Positions 62,884 to 64,000 of a DNA stretch of 64,000 nucleotides are shown here, in pieces. The translations under genes were made by a program, and so were the position numbers. The DNA is taken from positions 124,001-188,000 of the forward strand of contig NZ_BMKK01000001.1 in NCBI RefSeq assembly GCF_014644295.1, read 5' to 3'. The notes below the pieces were generated by a model. It made no database searches. It saw only the letters and a program-made list of their open reading frames with translations, and was not told where the DNA came from. Each line of letters opens with the position of its first letter. The first letter of the stretch is position 1. This stretch comes from Emticicia aquatilis. GTDB lineage: Bacteria > Bacteroidota > Bacteroidia > Cytophagales > Spirosomataceae.

Positions 62884-63912
62884 ATGGCAAAAATAGGTAA
62901 TATAGATTTAGGAGAATTTCCACTTTTACTCGCTCCAATGGAAGACGTGAGCGACCCTCCTTTTCGTTTGGTTTGTAAAGAAAACGGTGCCGATTTGATG
63001 TACACCGAGTTTATCTCGTCCGAAGGATTGATTCGTCATGCAGCCAAAAGTGTGCAAAAACTCGATATTTTTGAGTACGAACGCCCAATCGGAATCCAGC
63101 TTTTCGGTAGCGATGTTGAAACCATGGGCGAATGTTCACGCATTGCCACCGATGCCAAACCCGATTTGATTGACATAAATTATGGTTGTCCTGTAAAGAA
63201 TGTTGCGTGCAGAGGTGCGGGAGCAGCTTTATTACAAGATATTCCGAAAATGGCAGAAATGACCGCTTCGGTTGTGAAAAATACCCATTTACCTGTCACA
63301 GTAAAAACTCGTTTGGGCTGGAATGAAGAAACCAAAAATATAGAAGAAGTTGCCGAACGCTTACAAGATGTTGGTATTCAGGCTCTTACCGTACACGGAC
63401 GCACCAGAGCCCAAATGTATAAAGGCGAAGCAGATTGGACTTTGATTGCCAAAATCAAAGAAAACCCTCGCATCAAGATTCCGATTTTTGGTAATGGAGA
63501 CATTGATTCGCCCGAAAAAGCCCTTGATTACCGCAATCGTTTTGGAGTTGATGGAATCATGATTGGCCGTGCGGCCATCGGCTATCCTTGGATTTTCAAC
63601 GAAATCAAACATTACTTTAAAACTGGTGAGAAACTCGCTCCGCCAAGCATCGAACAACGAGTAGATGCCGCCAGAAAGCACTTAGAGTTTTCGATGAAAT
63701 GGAAAAACGAACGCCAAGGAATCTTAGAGATGCGTCGTCATTACAGTAATTACTTCAAAGGATTACCCAACTTCAAAGAATACCGTATGCGTTTGGTACT
63801 TTCGATGGATTTCCAAGAAATTCTTTCCATACTTGCCGAAGTTTCAAAAGTTTACGAAGGGTTCGTCCTCGAAAAACAAGAAATAAAAGTTGAATACGCA
63901 GGCGTGGATTAA
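62884..63912 (+). CDS. dusB: tRNA-dihydrouridine synthase (DusB type)
   Basis: This 342-aa FMN enzyme reduces uridines in the D-loop of tRNA. Visible motifs are LLLAPMEDVSDPPFR near residue 13, DINYGCPVKN near 99 with the catalytic Cys, VKTRLGWN near 139, VHGRTRAQMYKGEADWT near 167, GNGDI near 201 and DGIMIGRAAIGYPWIF near 223. The length and fold are as in DusB. It is the last complete gene in the window. Confidence 0.93.
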   Translation: MAKIGNIDLGEFPLLLAPMEDVSDPPFRLVCKENGADLMYTEFISSEGLIRHAAKSVQKLDIFEYERPIGIQLFGSDVETMGECSRIATDAKPDLIDINYGCPVKNVACRGAGAALLQDIPKMAEMTASVVKNTHLPVTVKTRLGWNEETKNIEEVAERLQDVGIQALTVHGRTRAQMYKGEADWTLIAKIKENPRIKIPIFGNGDIDSPEKALDYRNRFGVDGIMIGRAAIGYPWIFNEIKHYFKTGEKLAPPSIEQRVDAARKHLEFSMKWKNERQGILEMRRHYSNYFKGLPNFKEYRMRLVLSMDFQEILSILAEVSKVYEGFVLEKQEIKVEYAGVD

Positions 63913-63924
63913 ATCCAATTCCTC

Positions 63925-64000
63925 AATGATTGAATGAGAGAATGAATGAATTTTAAATTTGTTTGTTTGCTACCCTCTCATTCTATCATTCAAACATTCT
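63925..64000. repeat. GAATGA-type inverted repeat at the window edge
   Basis: AATGATTGAATGAGAGAATG (from about 63927) is mirrored by CTCTCATTCTATCATTC near 63975-63991. The same word family flanks the four-helix-bundle gene at 5341-5810. The element may continue past the window. Confidence 0.6.

Overview
This window looks like a chromosomal segment of a Bacteroidota bacterium, most likely of the order Cytophagales (Spirosomaceae/Emticicia-like is a guess). The reasons are the AT-rich intergenic DNA, weak or absent Shine-Dalgarno sequences, TAnnTTTG-type promoter boxes, a type IX secretion component (PorW/SprE-like), a gliding-motility-associated C-terminal (CHU_C) domain, and many small secreted proteins with MKK...FAQ-type signal peptides. 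There is no rRNA, intact tRNA, CRISPR array, prophage or intact insertion sequence.

Layout. 1-2.5 kb: 3' end of a probable HipA-like kinase gene, a DUF3037 gene, a phospholipase-D-like protein and a DUF3820 protein. 2.6-5.7 kb: SDR oxidoreductase, secreted amidohydrolase, DUF4920 protein and a four-helix-bundle protein flanked by inverted GAATGA-type repeats. 5.8-14 kb: a 1179-aa CHU_C surface protein, a sensor histidine kinase, an MBL-fold hydrolase, a secreted structural protein and a patatin. 14.2-21.7 kb: PorW/SprE-like lipoprotein, a 49-aa membrane protein overlapping a sodium:solute symporter, an OmpR-type regulator and a penicillin acylase. 21.7-25.3 kb: a small ORF with an HNH endonuclease, then a two-gene molybdenum hydroxylase. 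25.5-30.8 kb: a secreted esterase, small secreted proteins, an ECF sigma factor with a probable membrane anti-sigma, an acyltransferase and an ankyrin protein. 31.3-45 kb: a giant 3530-aa surface protein (thioredoxin-like N-terminus, beta-helix blocks, twelve exact-length 76-aa repeats), a LytTR regulator, an NTF2-like lipoprotein and a membrane AraC-type regulator with TPRs. 45.4-54.3 kb: dihaem cytochrome c peroxidase, a repeat-dense intergenic region, gcvP, a RelE-type toxin-antitoxin pair, a sortilin-like surface protein and a Uma2 nuclease. 54.4-64 kb: an Nramp-like transporter, DoxX-like protein, BamA/TamA-like barrel, tsaB, ABC permease, gamma-glutamyltransferase, a 42-aa membrane protein, a CPBP protease and a dus gene.

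Main new signals. (1) A shared 34-bp bipartite motif lies upstream of both the ECF sigma gene and the ankyrin-acyltransferase pair, consistent with an autoregulated ECF promoter. (2) Three TTTGACCAAA direct repeats at 20-21 bp spacing lie upstream of the NTF2-like/LytTR genes, consistent with a LytTR operator in front of a locus that ends in the giant protein. (3) Three otherwise unrelated exported proteins (giant protein, cytochrome c peroxidase, sortilin-like protein) share a C-terminal module ending in a near-terminal Cys. (4) A 245-bp triple-nested perfect palindrome and a set of other dispersed intergenic inverted repeats occupy many gene borders. (5) Two small membrane-protein genes, of 49 and 42 aa, are easily missed.
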